In this document: positions 21,521 to 33,748 of the stretch, piece by piece | Layout: the number at the start of each line of letters is the position of its first letter | How positions within the stretch are numbered: position 1 is the stretch's first letter | Assembly (NCBI GenBank): GCA_029216955.1 | Contig: JANAVB010015600.1 | Span: 33,615,832-33,679,831, forward strand | From: Iris pallida | Lineage: Eukaryota > Streptophyta > Magnoliopsida > Asparagales > Iridaceae | Reading direction: 5' to 3' | Length of the DNA stretch: 64,000 bases | Notes under the pieces: model-generated | Told to the model about the DNA's origin: nothing | Database searches by the model: none | What the model saw: only the letters and a program-made list of their open reading frames with translations | Translations under genes and position numbers: made by a program

Positions 21521-21773
21521 AAATTGGGCAGCACCTCCTTTGTATATCAGATCATCGCTTATAACCCAGCGTAGGTATATTTGTCATCTCCGTCGCAGAT
21601 ATCACAAAGTGAATATCACAATAAAAATACCAACAAAGTAAATATCAGAAAGCAATATCCAACAAACATACATGTCCACAATGGAGGGCAAATAAGAATG
21701 AAAATCAGTGTACAGAACGGTCAATGGGCCCATAGGGCCAATACATACAAAGATGATAAAAAAATCTACTGGA

Positions 21774-23739
21774 TCACTGAGGACACCTACCGCACATCTG
21801 GGATAGCATGTACTCATACTGCTTCTGTGTGAGCTGTACCGTAGGGGCAGTAGGAGGCAATGCAATGTATGGAGTCGGCACCGTCGATGGACCGGGAGGA
21901 TGTATCTGCTCTAACTCTCGCAGTCGCTCACCATGCGCAGCAAGGGTACTCACCATCCTCTGAGTACTCTCCTCAATCGAAGTTTGTACCTGAGTGAGTG
22001 AGGCAGACATGGTCCTCTGCGATCCCTTTAGCTCGACTTGTCTACATTCTGTGCGATACGTAGACTCGGTGAGCGTGTGCATGCTGGCAGCTGTAGCCTG
22101 CTGCAGACTCATCAGCTCCTGTATACTGCGCTCAACCGCATCAAATCGTCCGGTGATCATCGGATCGTCGGATCGTCGCTCTGCGGTATGGTGATCAGAA
22201 ATCTGCTACTGCAACTCGCGACACAGCTCGTCGATCTGACGACCAATATCCTGAGCTCGTGATTACGCCTGCGAAGCTGGAGACTGCACACTGACAAAGG
22301 GGGCCCGGGATGACTCTGAAGCCAAATAGGCACCGTAGGATCCCGTACCGTAGTACGTACCCTTCTGAAGACCGCCAACGGTGGTCATCTAGAGGTCGTC
22401 CTGCGATGGAACTGTAGGCAGCTGGGAGGAAGTACCAGTCCCTCCCTCTGCTGGCGCACTAGCAGCAGCAGCCACCTCCTCTTGTAGCTGAAGAAACTCG
22501 GCCTAGAACAATATTTGCTAACGTGTAAGTGTTTGCTAAAGTGTATATTGATATCTATTTTTCCGTTTTCTAAATTATAGTAAATTAACATAAAGAATAG
22601 AACGTACATATGCATGTGTCGCCCTCTCGTCAATGAACTCTCCAGCCCTCCGATGGATGACCAGGAAGACGGTCACCATGTTCGGGTCCTCACCCTTTTT
22701 TACCTGTTAAAATATATTATCTATTATTAGTATTAAACATTCTATCCAACTATATATAAAATGATGTCTGTCATAGAAAACGTACCAGATGACGAAAATG
22801 CTCCGTCATCGGAATGGAGCCACCACACCACTTACTGGCGCTCGACCGCGACACGGCCTTGTCAGACCGCTCCTGGTACCTGGCCTCGTCGAATCTAGCC
22901 TTCATCGCAGTCCACTGCTCTGGCGTGATCCAACCATGGATCGGCTTTCCGGTACGATCATGAGACTTCTGATCGTGGATCGCATCACGGATGAGCTTGC
23001 CTGCGACGGCAGAAAATTAGGCCTCGATCTTCGCCGTCCAGTGTGGTGGATAGAAGTAGGTCCTCTATAAGAAGTAAAATCGAAAAGTTATATAATATAC
23101 ACAAATGATTATTAAAATTTAAAAATAAATAATTTTTTTACCTTGAAGTGGGCCAACCAAAAGGCCTTCCTATCTGCGGGAGCATTTGAGTAGTTAATCC
23201 AAGGCCCACCATAGTTCTGTCTCAGAAATAACCCCAGCTGTCTCTATACTGCAAGAGGCCGATATCTATACAATAATAAATTTCATGAATATATATGTAC
23301 ATATAATCATTTGAGAAATATATATTAACTAATTAACTTACTTCATAGGCCCGTCCGTCCAAACCTCCATACGCATCTCGTCCGAGGGAGCGCATGGAGG
23401 GTCGCTCTCACCTCCTGCCTGGGCAGAATCAGTCTGATCGCCGTCCTCCATATCCTCGACGTCGGCTCTCCCCATGGAGCCGTCGACAGGAGGAATGCTA
23501 GACGCGGAAGGAATGCTGGATGTGGGATCAGGAATGCTGGACGACGAGGGAGGAGTCGCCAACCTGCTGGAACTGCCCTGTCCCGGTAATGGACCAGGAA
23601 CAGAACGGTACATTGGCGTACTCGAAGATGAGGATGAGGGTACGGAATCTGCATCCCCAGCCCGAGGCAGACGGGATTGCCTAATATAATATCCTCCGCG
23701 TCCTCCTCCTCCTGGTCTAGTCATACCTGATAATAACAT
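21774..23739 (-). pseudogene. CACTA TnpA-type protein gene (plant transposase, Ptta/En-Spm family)
   Basis: Minus strand, several exons. The first gives a Ser/Pro-rich, acidic N-terminus (MTRPGGGGRGGYYIRQSR.. ending EVWTDGPMK). Next come YRDSWGYFLRQNYGGPWINY, ADRKAFWLAHFK, TYFYPPHWTAKIEA, GWITPEQWTAMKARFDEARY, ERSDKAVSRSSASKWCGGSI and EFIDERATHAYA. The last part (22160-21774) is a coiled-coil-like tail RSIQELMSLQQATAASMHTL. The W-x-A-x-F / R-S-x-x-N/V-R-S-S-S / DERA blocks match the plant transposase (Ptta/En/Spm) family, the TnpA partner that binds subterminal repeats. A stop at about 23015 (IEA*FSA) and further stops between 22160 and 22390 indicate decay or mis-assigned introns. It lies downstream of TnpD on the same strand, as in En/Spm. 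Confidence 0.78.
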
Positions 23740-23896
23740 ATGACAATAAAATAAATATACATATTTATATGATAGACATCACAGATTTTTTAAAAATTGC
23801 ATAGTCACAGATAAAAGTGTCACCAAAGTGTCACAGATTTATATGATAAAATTGTCACTAAAGTGTCAAATATGATGATAAAATAAACGTACAGAT

Positions 23897-26800
23897 TTAA
23901 TCCTCTTTTGAAAATTCATCTAGTTCGTTTAGCTCTTCTTCTTCTTCCTCCTCTATATCTTCACTTTTATCTGCATCTTCCTCTTCAGATAATTCTACTT
24001 CTTCTACACAATTAGATGTGTAATGAAGAACTTCCGTCGTGTCCACTTCTAAAATATTTGTTACAAGAGGTAGTTCATCCTCCTGATAAGCTATATCGTC
24101 AACCTCAAAGGTATTTCTAGCTTTGGCCTTGCATACTGCCCACCAGTCCGACCTTGTTGTTTCCCGTTTAGGATAACTTGTGAAGTACACGAGCTGAGCC
24201 TGCCTTGATAGGACAAATGGTTCATAGGCTTGATATCGACGCCGATAGTTTATATCCATAAGACCGTGCTTATCTACTTTCCAACCTTGACCTTCAATCG
24301 GATCGAACCAATCACACCTGAATAACACAATCTTAGCAGGCTCTATTCCATAACTATATGTCAGCTCCACAATCTCCCGTAGGATGCCATAGAAATTGTT
24401 GTCTGCATCAACATCTTTGTAGTTCGAAGATCTGATGCACAAACAGCTATTTTTGGTGGAATCGAGATCCACAAAGTTGTCTCTGATCGGGCAAGTTGTT
24501 GATTTGAACCTAAATCCATTAACATAGTAGCTTGGCCATATTTTTGCAGCATAAATTGGTCCCTTGGCTAGCGTTCTAATAGACTCATTCTCAAGTCTTG
24601 CGTATGGACGATCGACCTAAAAACTACAAAAAAATAAATTAAGCTCATTCTCAAGTGCATATACAGAAAGGTAATTACAGAGTTCTCAAGTCTTACATAT
24701 GCACTCAACCATAATGGAAAAAATGCCATATTTCTTGTTCTAGTTCTTCTTCTGTTATGTGTGGCCTACCTGACCTCACATCATCATTAAATATGCTAAA
24801 AACAACATCGTTCAATTAATGTAATAGTATAATAATCAATACTATAAAATAATGTAGACGTATTAATTACTTACCTCTCCAGCTTCTCTACTTTATCATC
24901 GTCGCAGTTGAGTAATACATACACCTGAGCAGCCCTTAGCTCATCATCGTTCAGATATCTCTTCTTCATTTTACCCGATGGCTTTCCTGGGGCATTGAAT
25001 ACCTTCAGTATTATATTATTACATTCATGATCTCCGTCGTCGTTTCTGGAAGCTCTCGTTCTATTAGTTGCAACATGAGGCTTGAAATACATCGAACAAA
25101 TGCTTGTAATCTCCTCGAGAACATAGGCTTCACAAATAGAACCCTCGACTCATGTCTCATTTTTTACCTTTCTTTTTAGGTGATTCAAATATCGCTCGAA
25201 CGGGTACATCCATCAATATTCGACGGGTCCAGCAACACGTGCCTCATAGGATAGATGAATCGGCAAATGCTCCATAGAGTCGAAGAATCCAGGAGGAAAC
25301 ACCCTCTCTAGCTTGCACAGTGTTACCGTAATTTCCTTCTTTTGCTTTTCTAGACAATCAATGAGCAATTTCTTAGAACAAAGATCCCTGAAGAATATGT
25401 TAAGCTCCGTCAATGGATTCCAAACTGCCTGCGGTAAGAATTCCCGAAATACAATTGGAATTAACCTCTCCAAGAATACGTGACAATCGTGGCTCTTCAT
25501 ACCCGTCAATTTATTTTTCTTCGGATCGACACATCTTCTCAGATTTGACACATATCCGTCTGGAAATTTTAGGCCCTGGATCCACCGACAAAGTCTCACT
25601 TTATCCTCCTTGTCCAGTAAGAAAATTGACTTCTGCAGGAACTGTTTTCCATTCTCCTCTATCAAATGCAATGCAGGGCGTTTGCATATTTCTTCTAAGT
25701 CCAACCTGGCCTTGGGATTGTCATTCGTTTTTCCCTTTACGTCCATCAAAGTATTAATTATGTTATCAAACACATTCTTCTCAATATGCATGACATCATG
25801 ATTATGTCTGATCAGATTGGTACTCCAATATGGCGGATTCCAGAATATGCTCCTCTTCGTCCAGTTATGATCTCTACCAAATCTATCGCACTTGTACCCA
25901 GTTGTAGGATCATTGATAGCACTTAAAAAATCTCTAACCTCCTCCTATATCGTGGCTCTGCACCACCTTGGCGGTGGATCACCCTTCTCTACAACGCTGG
26001 CACGGAATGCATTCCTGTCCCTTCTGAACGGATGATCTTTTGGCAGAAATTGACGATGATAATTAAAGAAGCACGGTTTTCCTTCGTGTTTCAAGCGGAA
26101 AGCCTTAGTACGGTCCATGCAATACGGACATGAGAGATGGCCATGAGTGCTCCATCCAGATAACATTTTATAGGCCGGAAAGTCGTTGATAGTCCACATA
26201 AGGGTTGCCTTCATCTGAAAATTCTGCTTCCTGGAAACATCGTACGTGTTAGCGCCTACTTCCTATAACTGATTCAACTCATCTATCAAAGACTGTAAGT
26301 ACATATCAATATTCTTCTTGGGATTGTTCGGACCAAGAATTATAACGGTTAGAAACATGTACTAAGTATTCATGCACATCCAAGGCGGTAGGTTATACGG
26401 AGTGACAATCACAGGCCAGCACGAATACTGGGATCCCGAAAGACCAAAAGGAGTAAAACCGTCAGAAGATAGCCCCAACCTGACATTACGCAGATCTGAA
26501 GCAAAATCCGGATATACTTGATCAAAGTGCTTCCACGCTTCTCCATCGGATGGGTGATCCAACACTCCTTCAATCTGTTCTCGCATGTGCCAACTCATAT
26601 TTTTGGCCGTCTCTTTCACCATAAATAATCTTTGCAACCGCGGCGTTAAAGGCAAGTAGTGTATTGAATCGATCGGTCTTCTTGCACCGGTAGACCTTCC
26701 TGTACTAGTTGTCTTATAGCGATCAACACTACAAAATCTGTACACATCTGCATCCTTGTCGTTTTTGTAGTACAACATGCACCCATTGCGACAAGAATCG

Positions 26801-27489
26801 ATTTTCTCGTATCCCATCCAGAGCGATCTCACCATCCTCTTAGACCGATAGAAGTCTTTAGGTAACTTAGCACCCGTCGGCAAAATCTCTATAATCAACT
26901 CCAACACTCGGTTGTAGCATTCTTGCGACATGTTAAAATTTGACTTAATGCTCAACAGTCTTGTAACCACCTCCAACATTGAATGATCCTCACAACCAGG
27001 ATACAATGGAGTCTTTGTATATTCCAGCAACTCCATGAACTTTGCAGCATCGACACTCGATGCCTCCTCAGCTGCATCATGAACGAAACTAGGCCCCGCA
27101 GCATCAAAAACCATGTTCAGGCAACCGTCGTCGTATGTATGATTATTTGAAACAAAATTAGGTCCCGCATGCATATACGGCTCAACATAAGGCTCCGGCT
27201 CTGATGCTAAAGACACAAGTTCTCTGTGTGCGGTCCACGGAGAGTAATTAGGGATGAAACCCCTCGAGTACAAATGATATGTCACTTCCACTTCTGGATA
27301 ATATTTCACGTTATGACATTTCACACATGGACACTTAATTTTGGTGTCGTCCATGTACTGAGGAAACGCCTTAGCAAACTGCAGGAACTGCTCTACTCCC
27401 GTTATGTATTCATCCCGCACACCACACATATCATCAGGACGACGATTATACATCCATGAACGATTCCGTAAGTAGTAATTCATATCCAT
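23897..27489 (-). pseudogene. CACTA TnpD transposase gene (Tnp2 family)
   Basis: Minus strand from ATG at 27487-27489 (MDMNYYLRNRSWMYNRR). In order: the transposase-associated zinc domain with CPCVKCHNVKY and HLYSRGFIPNY; LGLSSDGFTPFG, NLPPWMCMN and TINDFPAYKMLSGWSTHG-LSCPYCMD (Tnp2 transposase core); HDVMHIEKNVFDNI, HDCHVFLERLIPIVFREFLP (DUF4218); MYFKPHVATN; and a DUF4216 part (VDADNNFYGILREIVELTYS..). It ends in a Glu-rich tail at 23897. This protein cuts and joins the transposon ends. In-frame stops occur at about 26362, 26263, 25945 and 25213, the last replacing Arg in the usual RWMYPFERYL motif. Introns or frame changes separate the DUF4216 part. The gene is a recognisable but inactive transposase. 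Confidence 0.88.
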
Positions 27490-27699
27490 TTGGAAATAAT
27501 TCTGCAAAAATGGACACACATTATCCAATAGGCACAAATTTGTATATTATGTCTTATTATAGGACACACATTAGTAGCGGACAGTTACTAATAACCATGC
27601 TATATCGCACATAAGTTCTTGTGCATCCAACGTGTACACATACGCTATCGATTCTTACTGATGCCAATCTCATTCAGACACACTAGATTCGTTTCGATA

Positions 27700-27975
27700 T
27701 CGCCAGGGTCAAGAAAATTGTCTTAACATCAATTTTCAAGACTTGAATATAATATCACCTACAATCGATATCTAAGACCCCATGACAAAGTCAAAGACCC
27801 CATGACAAAGTCAAAGACCCCACGAATATAATGTCACCTACAACCGATATCTCATTCAGACACACTAGATTCGTTTCGATATCGCCAGACCATATATATA
27901 TAATGTCACCTACAACCGATATCTAAGACCCCATGACAAAGTCAAAGACATTATTGACAAGACTTGAATATAATA
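27700..27975. repeat. Short tandem repeats upstream of TnpD
   Basis: Repeats of GACCCCATGACAAAGTCAAA (three copies), AATRTCACCTACAAYCGATATC (three copies) and ATTCAGACACACTAGATTCG (two copies; also about 27673). Part of the CACTA interior, between the TnpD start and its probable first exon. Confidence 0.75.
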
Positions 27976-28685
27976 TCAACTAATTACAACCACAACTAGT
28001 ACTAAATAAGTCTCCTAGTATGATATAGAGGTAAATAAATAGTATACTAGATTGACTGACACTCAACTGAACACCCTCTGGACACATACTCAAGCCTATA
28101 CTACACACTCACACACCACTCTACTATACTCACATAGACACACATAATTGTTACCTTATTATATATATAATATACATTATCATCACTATCCTCCTTAGCT
28201 CTCTCTCCCTTTCATGTCCTTTTTAAACATTTATGTGCACCACATGCACACAAACAGCCACTAGATTCTCCAAGGCCTTTGTTGCCTCTAATGAGTTCAA
28301 TCACAACTCTTCCCCTTCTCATCATATTCACTTCATTCTTATACACCAAAGAACGTATTTATTATCAATATATTTTCCATTCAGTAAACTTTAGCCCTTC
28401 ACCCATTTTATACTAACGATCACATCACCACAGGAGGTATAAAAAGGGGGGTAACCGCACCCGATGGTGATTAACTACATAACTATACATTCTTATTTCA
28501 CACAAACTTTCCAGTTCTTCCTCCTTAATCTTCACTCTCTCACACACACAAAGCAAGAGAATATGATCCTCTCTTCCGTTCCCGTATACCCCTACATACC
28601 AATCACCTATATTAGAGAGACAACCATTTTCTATACTGTCGGAGGCCGACTGTATTGGACACGACATGGAGGAGTCCAAACATCG

Positions 28686-28970
28686 TAGGTGGACGTGTGT
28701 GTGTGTGTCCGTGTGTTTCTGTGTGTGTGTGTGTCCGTGTGTGTGTGTGTGTGTCTCCATGTGTGTGTGTGTCTGTGGGAGGAGGAGGAGGAAGAGGAGG
28801 GAGAGGAGTTAGGTTAGAGTTTACCTGAGGAAGAGGAGGAGTAGCTCGGATTGGGGGAAGAGGAGCTCGACGGGGGGGGTAGGGGTCGCCGGGGGTGGAG
28901 GGAGTTGTCGGGGGGGTGGGAGAGAGTCGTCGGGGGGGGGGAATTTGTCGCCGGGGGGAAGAGCTCGAAA
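28686..28970. repeat. GT microsatellite, GGA tract and G-run cluster
   Basis: A (GT)n tract with CC/TTTC interruptions at 28693-28777 passes into GGAGGAGGA (28778-28815). Then a run of G-tracts of 4-10 bases follows (28872-28957). Four or more G-tracts in close spacing give strong potential for G-quadruplex on the plus strand. On the minus strand this is the C/T-rich region upstream of the transposase gene, where a promoter or 5' leader is expected. Confidence 0.8.
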
Positions 28971-29257
28971 TTTCTAATTTTCGAAGGCGGGGGAAAAAGG
29001 AAGCAGCGTGCCCTAAGTAAAAAAGTTTGCGACGTCAAGAGTTGACGTCCCTAAACGTCGCAAATATTTTAATATATGACGACATATTTTAATAATATGT
29101 TGCTGAACGTCGCTATTCAGCGACGTAATCTATCTAATGTCGCTGGACGTCGTTATTCAGCGACGTTTTGTGATGTCTATAGAAAGGAGTCGCTATATTA
29201 CATATCTAGTGACGTAATTTCATTCCGTCGCTAATTTATCATATTTTAGTAGTATTT

Positions 29258-29911
29258 GCTAGTGAAACCGATAATCCAAACCACTCGGTGTGTCACAATA
29301 GTTAAAACTCATATAACAGTCTCCAGATACTGAAATAGACATTACCAATGTTCTCAGAATAGTCAAATTAGCTAGAATTGCGTATCATTAAGTCCAATTC
29401 TGGATACAGGAGCAAAACGATAATTTTGGGTCAAAACGGTGTTCGCCGTTGGACCTGCTTTGCACCGAAAAACGTGCCAGAGTCAACGGTCTCTAAAGTC
29501 ATCAAACTACATGTCTACGGATCCAGTTTTTTGATACGAACCCAACCGTATGTCCAGAGTTGGATTCCGGCGGGCCGTGCACAAAATCGCCCATTGAATC
29601 TGACCATGGGGCCCGCAAAACGGTGATCCAATTAGCTGTCTCAGAATCGGACCAAACTTGGCATACAGGAACAAAAACATAATACGGTCCTGTTGGCGCA
29701 AGTTTCGTCTCGATCTGAAAAGCGTGCACAAAGTAATTGGAAAATTTGTACCGAGGCCGATACGATAAATTTCGACGGATACGCATCAAATTCGTCGCGC
29801 ACACACGACCAATTTGAATTCCGTCAAAGACCACACGTCCACGATGCCATTACGCACCTTTCGATGCTTTCGGTTCGCGACAACGTCGCCCGGATTGGCG
29901 GAATGCACGTG
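29258..29911 (-). repeat. 3' LTR of nested gypsy element (segment 2)
   Basis: Continues the LTR interrupted by the CACTA element and matches 46326-46979 of the other LTR with few changes. A solo LTR then interrupts it at GTATC (29912-29916) and the LTR resumes at 33749. It is non-coding; overlapping ORFs are unsupported. Confidence 0.85.
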
Positions 29912-31199
29912 GTATCTGTCACGACCCGTACCCTAGAGTAAGGGCACGAGAAGTGGGTACGTCCAGCCTACGCCGCAGTGTCGGCGGTAGAACGCTGTCC
30001 TAGGTCAATCATCTAACAGTATAAGGTACCTGTACAGTTTATACTCTCCGAATGGAGGTGACAAATAGAAAACAATCTCAATCACATCTAGGGTAGAAGA
30101 ACGAAGAACAGATAGATAGTAACTCAAAGAGAACCATAGCATAGATGAAATAAGACTAAGTGTCTAAGATACATAACATCCAGAATGTCAACTTATAATA
30201 CAATAAGTCTAAGAGTCTATACATAACTCAACATCTCAAAATATAACTCAGATGTGAGACAAAAGTAAATATAGAAAAGACTGCCTAGGCTAAACTGGTC
30301 TAGACTACTGGAACAATATCCTCAGCTGCAGGTGGATCCTGCTGAGGGTCCACAACATAAGTATCATCTAGTCCTGCTCCATAATAGGTAGACACCAGGG
30401 CCTCCTCCTCATCCTCTGTAATATTTTCAACAGGTCCAATCAGGACGGGAACGAGCACAATACATCTCACGCAGTGCATAGCAGGTTAGGAAATACGATA
30501 CAGGCAATAGAGTAAGATACATGAACTGCTGAAAGGAAATATACGCTGTAAAAGAGATAGCTGTAATGAAATATCTACTGTATATAGAGAACTATAAGTG
30601 ACTAGTGATGTAGAGCACAAGATAGGCATGTGAATGGCTAGAATTTATACATGACTATACTACTGAGTTTGTACATGACTACACTACTTTGGAATTATTC
30701 ACATGTCCACTTCTACTCCCCCGTACCCCAATCAATACTCAAGGATCTATACAAGTTACGTTATTGTACATGATATCACATGGGGCCCATAAAAGGGTGC
30801 ACATGATAGTATACATGAGAGCTCAGTAAACATGAGAGTACATGATCACATGAGTGTACATGAATAATGAAAGCATAGGAGTACATGATGATAGTGAAAC
30901 ACACATAACATGAAGTACCCGATGCTCCCGAGGGAGATAACATCTCATGTAAAGATCCATATAGTACCAATCCGTGTTACCAACGTGACAGCAACAAGTA
31001 AAGTAATCTAGAGCGAGAAGTAAAGCCTGAACAAGTATGAAACGGTCAGAGAATGTACTCGCCTGCTGTATGAATGTCTGTAGAGAATATGCAGTCTGAG
31101 GAGAGGTGTCTGGCTCCTGATCAGAGCAACACAAGTCACAATGTGTTCTAAATAGTAAATATGATGTCTACTATGCAAACTACATGATTCTAGATCAAT

Positions 31200-31400
31200 C
31201 TGGTCAAAAGTCAACTCTTGGTCAACTCTAAAGTCAAACTAGTCAAAGTTAAGTCAATACTAGTCAAACTAGTTAGGGTTTTAGTCAAACTAGTCAAACT
31301 AGTTGATTTAGGTCATTCCTAGTTAATTCTAGGTGAACTAGGTCATCCTTGACCTAAAGTTGACTTTGGTCAACTTTCAGTCAACAAGGGTCAACATGGG
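31200..31400. promoter_or_regulatory. Dense GTCAA/TTGAC cluster (W-box core motif)
   Basis: About a dozen GTCAA and two TTGAC in 200 bp, several as GGTCAA (the TTGACC form). TTGAC is the core of the W-box bound by WRKY factors. They arise from a short degenerate repeat (AGTCAAACT). Located inside the solo LTR. Confidence 0.5.
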
Positions 31401-31499
31401 TTTAGGGTCATTAGGGCTAGCCCTAACCATAGGCCAATAACCCTAGGCCATAGGCTAGTGATGGGTTTTCATATAACCTATAACTAAATAAGTCAAATA

Positions 31500-31860
31500 T
31501 ATATATATATCTATATATATATAGATACACACTAACCATAAACCCCAAAATGCATAACATATATATATATACAACCACATACATATATATATATATTTTG
31601 ACCTAAAGTAACCTAATACAATATACATATATCTATATCATATATATATACACATATATATGAACTTATATATATATATATATACCATATATATATATAC
31701 TATATATATATATATAGAGAAACATAGAGAGAGAGAGAGACAGTGAGTATGAGAGAGAGAGACTGAGAGAGAGACTGAAACAGGGGGGGGGTTTTCCAGA
31801 ATTCTGGAACCCAGAAATAAACCCCCCCCCAAACACACACACACATAACCTATATACACA
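31500..31860. repeat. AT, GA and CA microsatellites around a G9/C9 structure
   Basis: (TA)n blocks at 31500-31715, (GA)n at 31723-31770, a run of nine G (31783-31791), the perfect palindrome TTCCAGAATTCTGGAA (31794-31809), nine C (31822-31830) and (CA)n. The G9 and C9 can pair to enclose the palindrome. Confidence 0.8.
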
Positions 31861-32159
31861 CATATGTGTATATCCACATAACTACACCCACACACACCCA
31901 AATCTCCTCGAATTTGACCCACACCCTCACATACATGTATACTACACTTATACTCACTAAAATACACTTGTCTAACACATAAAACATTACTAAAATCGAA
32001 TCAAAGTTCGATTACTAAAATCTGGAATTTATCCTAAACAGTGAACTACACAGTTTACCCTGAAAATGGGTAACTCGATTTGCACGCAACCACACGAGCT
32101 AAGGCTCGCAACCTAGGGTTGGTAACCAACCCCCCATAGATACACTAGGGTTCCAAGAC

Positions 32160-32640
32160 ACTGACACGACACCACGACACGGTTTCGTGTGTCCAAACAC
32201 ACGAAACACACGCTCGGGTAAATTCCTGATACGCTACGCGAAAACAGTGTCGTGCACGCGGTTACACGCGTCGTACACGCGACACAGGACACGAAGCACC
32301 ACGTGCTCGTGTCCACGTGTACGCCACGCATAGGGCTTCATGCCCGTGTCACTACGAGATGTCCTCGTGTCGTGTCCATGCGACACGACACACTCAAAGT
32401 TGTGCGCGCGCGCGCGTGCGCTGACAGCGCGTGTCCAGTGCGAGTGAGTTTTCTCACTCGACACGACACGACACCACACGAGATTTTGGGGGCATGTTCG
32501 CAGACATTGCCCCCTAGTCTGTGTCGATTTTGACGTGTCCTAGTGGCTTGTGTAGTGCACACGAGGTGTCGGGTAGCAGGGCACGCACGAGGGGTTCGTG
32601 CGGTCGGTTCGTGTCCAGTTTGGACACGGACACAGCACGA
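32160..32640. promoter_or_regulatory. CGTG/CACG-rich block in solo LTR
   Basis: About 480 bp packed with CACG and CGTG, including CACGTG at 32301-32306 (ACCACGTGCTC) and a CGCGCGCGCG run near 32405. CACGTG is the G-box core. GC content is far higher than in flanking sequence. It could be a repeat-derived enhancer of the LTR or simply a degenerate short repeat. Confidence 0.45.
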
Positions 32641-33748
32641 TAATGTGCTCAGTCAACTAGGTTTATGATCACCATGTCTAGGGCTCCTAGTTCGTGTAAT
32701 TAGTTCACAGTTTGGTGAAAACGAATCCATTGTGGCATTTCACCAAACGAGGATTCCAACACTTCGATACGTGTCCGATACGGACACCAAAACACACCAA
32801 AATCCTACCAAACTTTACCCACAGTATTGTTATCCCTATATGAATGCATTTATGAAATAAAAACAGGAATTAGACTAGGTTTTGATATATTTACCTATTG
32901 GTGAATTTCCAAGGAAATTCAATGAAAGGAGGGTGTTGTGATTTTGAACTCGACGATGCCCAAGCTCCCAAATTCTAGATTTCTTGCTTCCCTTAGCTCC
33001 CTAGATGTTGTAGGGTTCCAATGCAAAAGACTAGAGTCAATTTGGATCACAAATGACCAAGTTATGAAGGTTTGAGTAAAAAGGGAATTTTTTGGAATAA
33101 AATTCATGCAATTTATTCATGATTTAATCCAAGGGGTATTTATCAAAGTGTAGGCTGCCATGGGGGTCTTCTTTGGCCGGCCAAGCATGGGGGGGGGGGG
33201 GTGTCTTTGTCTTCCTTAATAGCTAAGTCAAGGACTTTTTGGAAAAGGGTTTGATATTTTGCATAATTTGTGCAAAATATCCATAAAGCAAATATCTAGA
33301 TATTTTAACCCTTTAACCCCATGACCAAATCATCACTCTAATGGTTCTAGGTTAGTGGCTAACTACTAGTTTAGGGTAGGATAGGTTAGGAACTAATCAT
33401 GAGACCTACCAAGTATTAAATAATATTAAAATCACATAATCACAAATTAAATCTAGAAAATTACCAAAATACCCTTTTGGTCAAAAACCCCAAATTTGAT
33501 ATTCTAAGCCTATGGCTAAGCTATCATGGTCATGGCAACTTCTAGGTTAGAGAAAACTAGGGTTTGCACTAAGTTATACTAACCAAAATCACGAAGTCAT
33601 AAGTCATGACTTAGCATGACTTAGAAGATGGTTTAATCACTCTAATAAACACTATAAACCAACCCATGCCCTAATCACCATTATTAAGTAATAAAAATAA
33701 TAATTTTTCAATAATCCCTAATTTCAGAAAACAGGGTGTTACAGTATC

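Larger units (their letters stand above)
20989..29254 (-). mobile_element. CACTA (En/Spm) DNA transposon, full length, 8.27 kb
   Basis: Left TIR CACTACTAAAATATG (20989-21003) and right end CATATTTTAGTAGTA (29240-29254) match over 14 of 15 bases. A 3-bp target duplication TTT flanks it (20986-20988, 29255-29257). The other LTR copy shows the empty site (CTCCTTTGCTGGTGAAACC at about 46316), which confirms both borders. Many TTAGCGACG / CGTCGCTAA subterminal repeats lie inside each end. Two minus-strand transposase genes (TnpD then TnpA) fill the interior. Both carry stops, so this copy could move only with proteins from elsewhere; its ends are nearly intact. Confidence 0.93.
29917..33743 (-). 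repeat. Solo LTR, 3.8 kb, chromovirus-like (minus orientation)
   Basis: Plus strand reads TGTCACGACCCGTACCC at 29917 and ends GGGTGTTACA at 33743. On its own strand it therefore runs TGTAACACCC...GGGTCGTGACA with TG...CA ends. A perfect 5-bp target duplication GTATC (29912-29916 and 33744-33748) flanks it, and the equivalent LTR at 46980 shows the uninterrupted site. No internal coding region is seen, so it is a solo LTR left by LTR-LTR recombination (or an unusually long non-coding element). Its ends resemble the host LTR ends, so they are related families. Confidence 0.85.

Noticed and set aside
27760..27960. Possible CRISPR-like array from repeated GACCCCATGACAAAGTCAAA
   Set aside because: Plant nuclear context, three irregular copies without uniform spacers, inside a CACTA element; ordinary tandem repeats.
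28425..28760. His/Thr-repeat frame on the minus strand
   Set aside because: Translation of the (GT)n microsatellite; not conserved protein.
29502..29834. 110-codon minus-strand frame, also present at 46587-46898
   Set aside because: Both lie in the two LTR copies of the same element; no stop-free conservation beyond DNA identity and no domain.
32400..32420. CpG-island promoter of a host gene at the CG run
   Set aside because: No gene follows on either strand and the block lies within a solo LTR bounded by a perfect target duplication.
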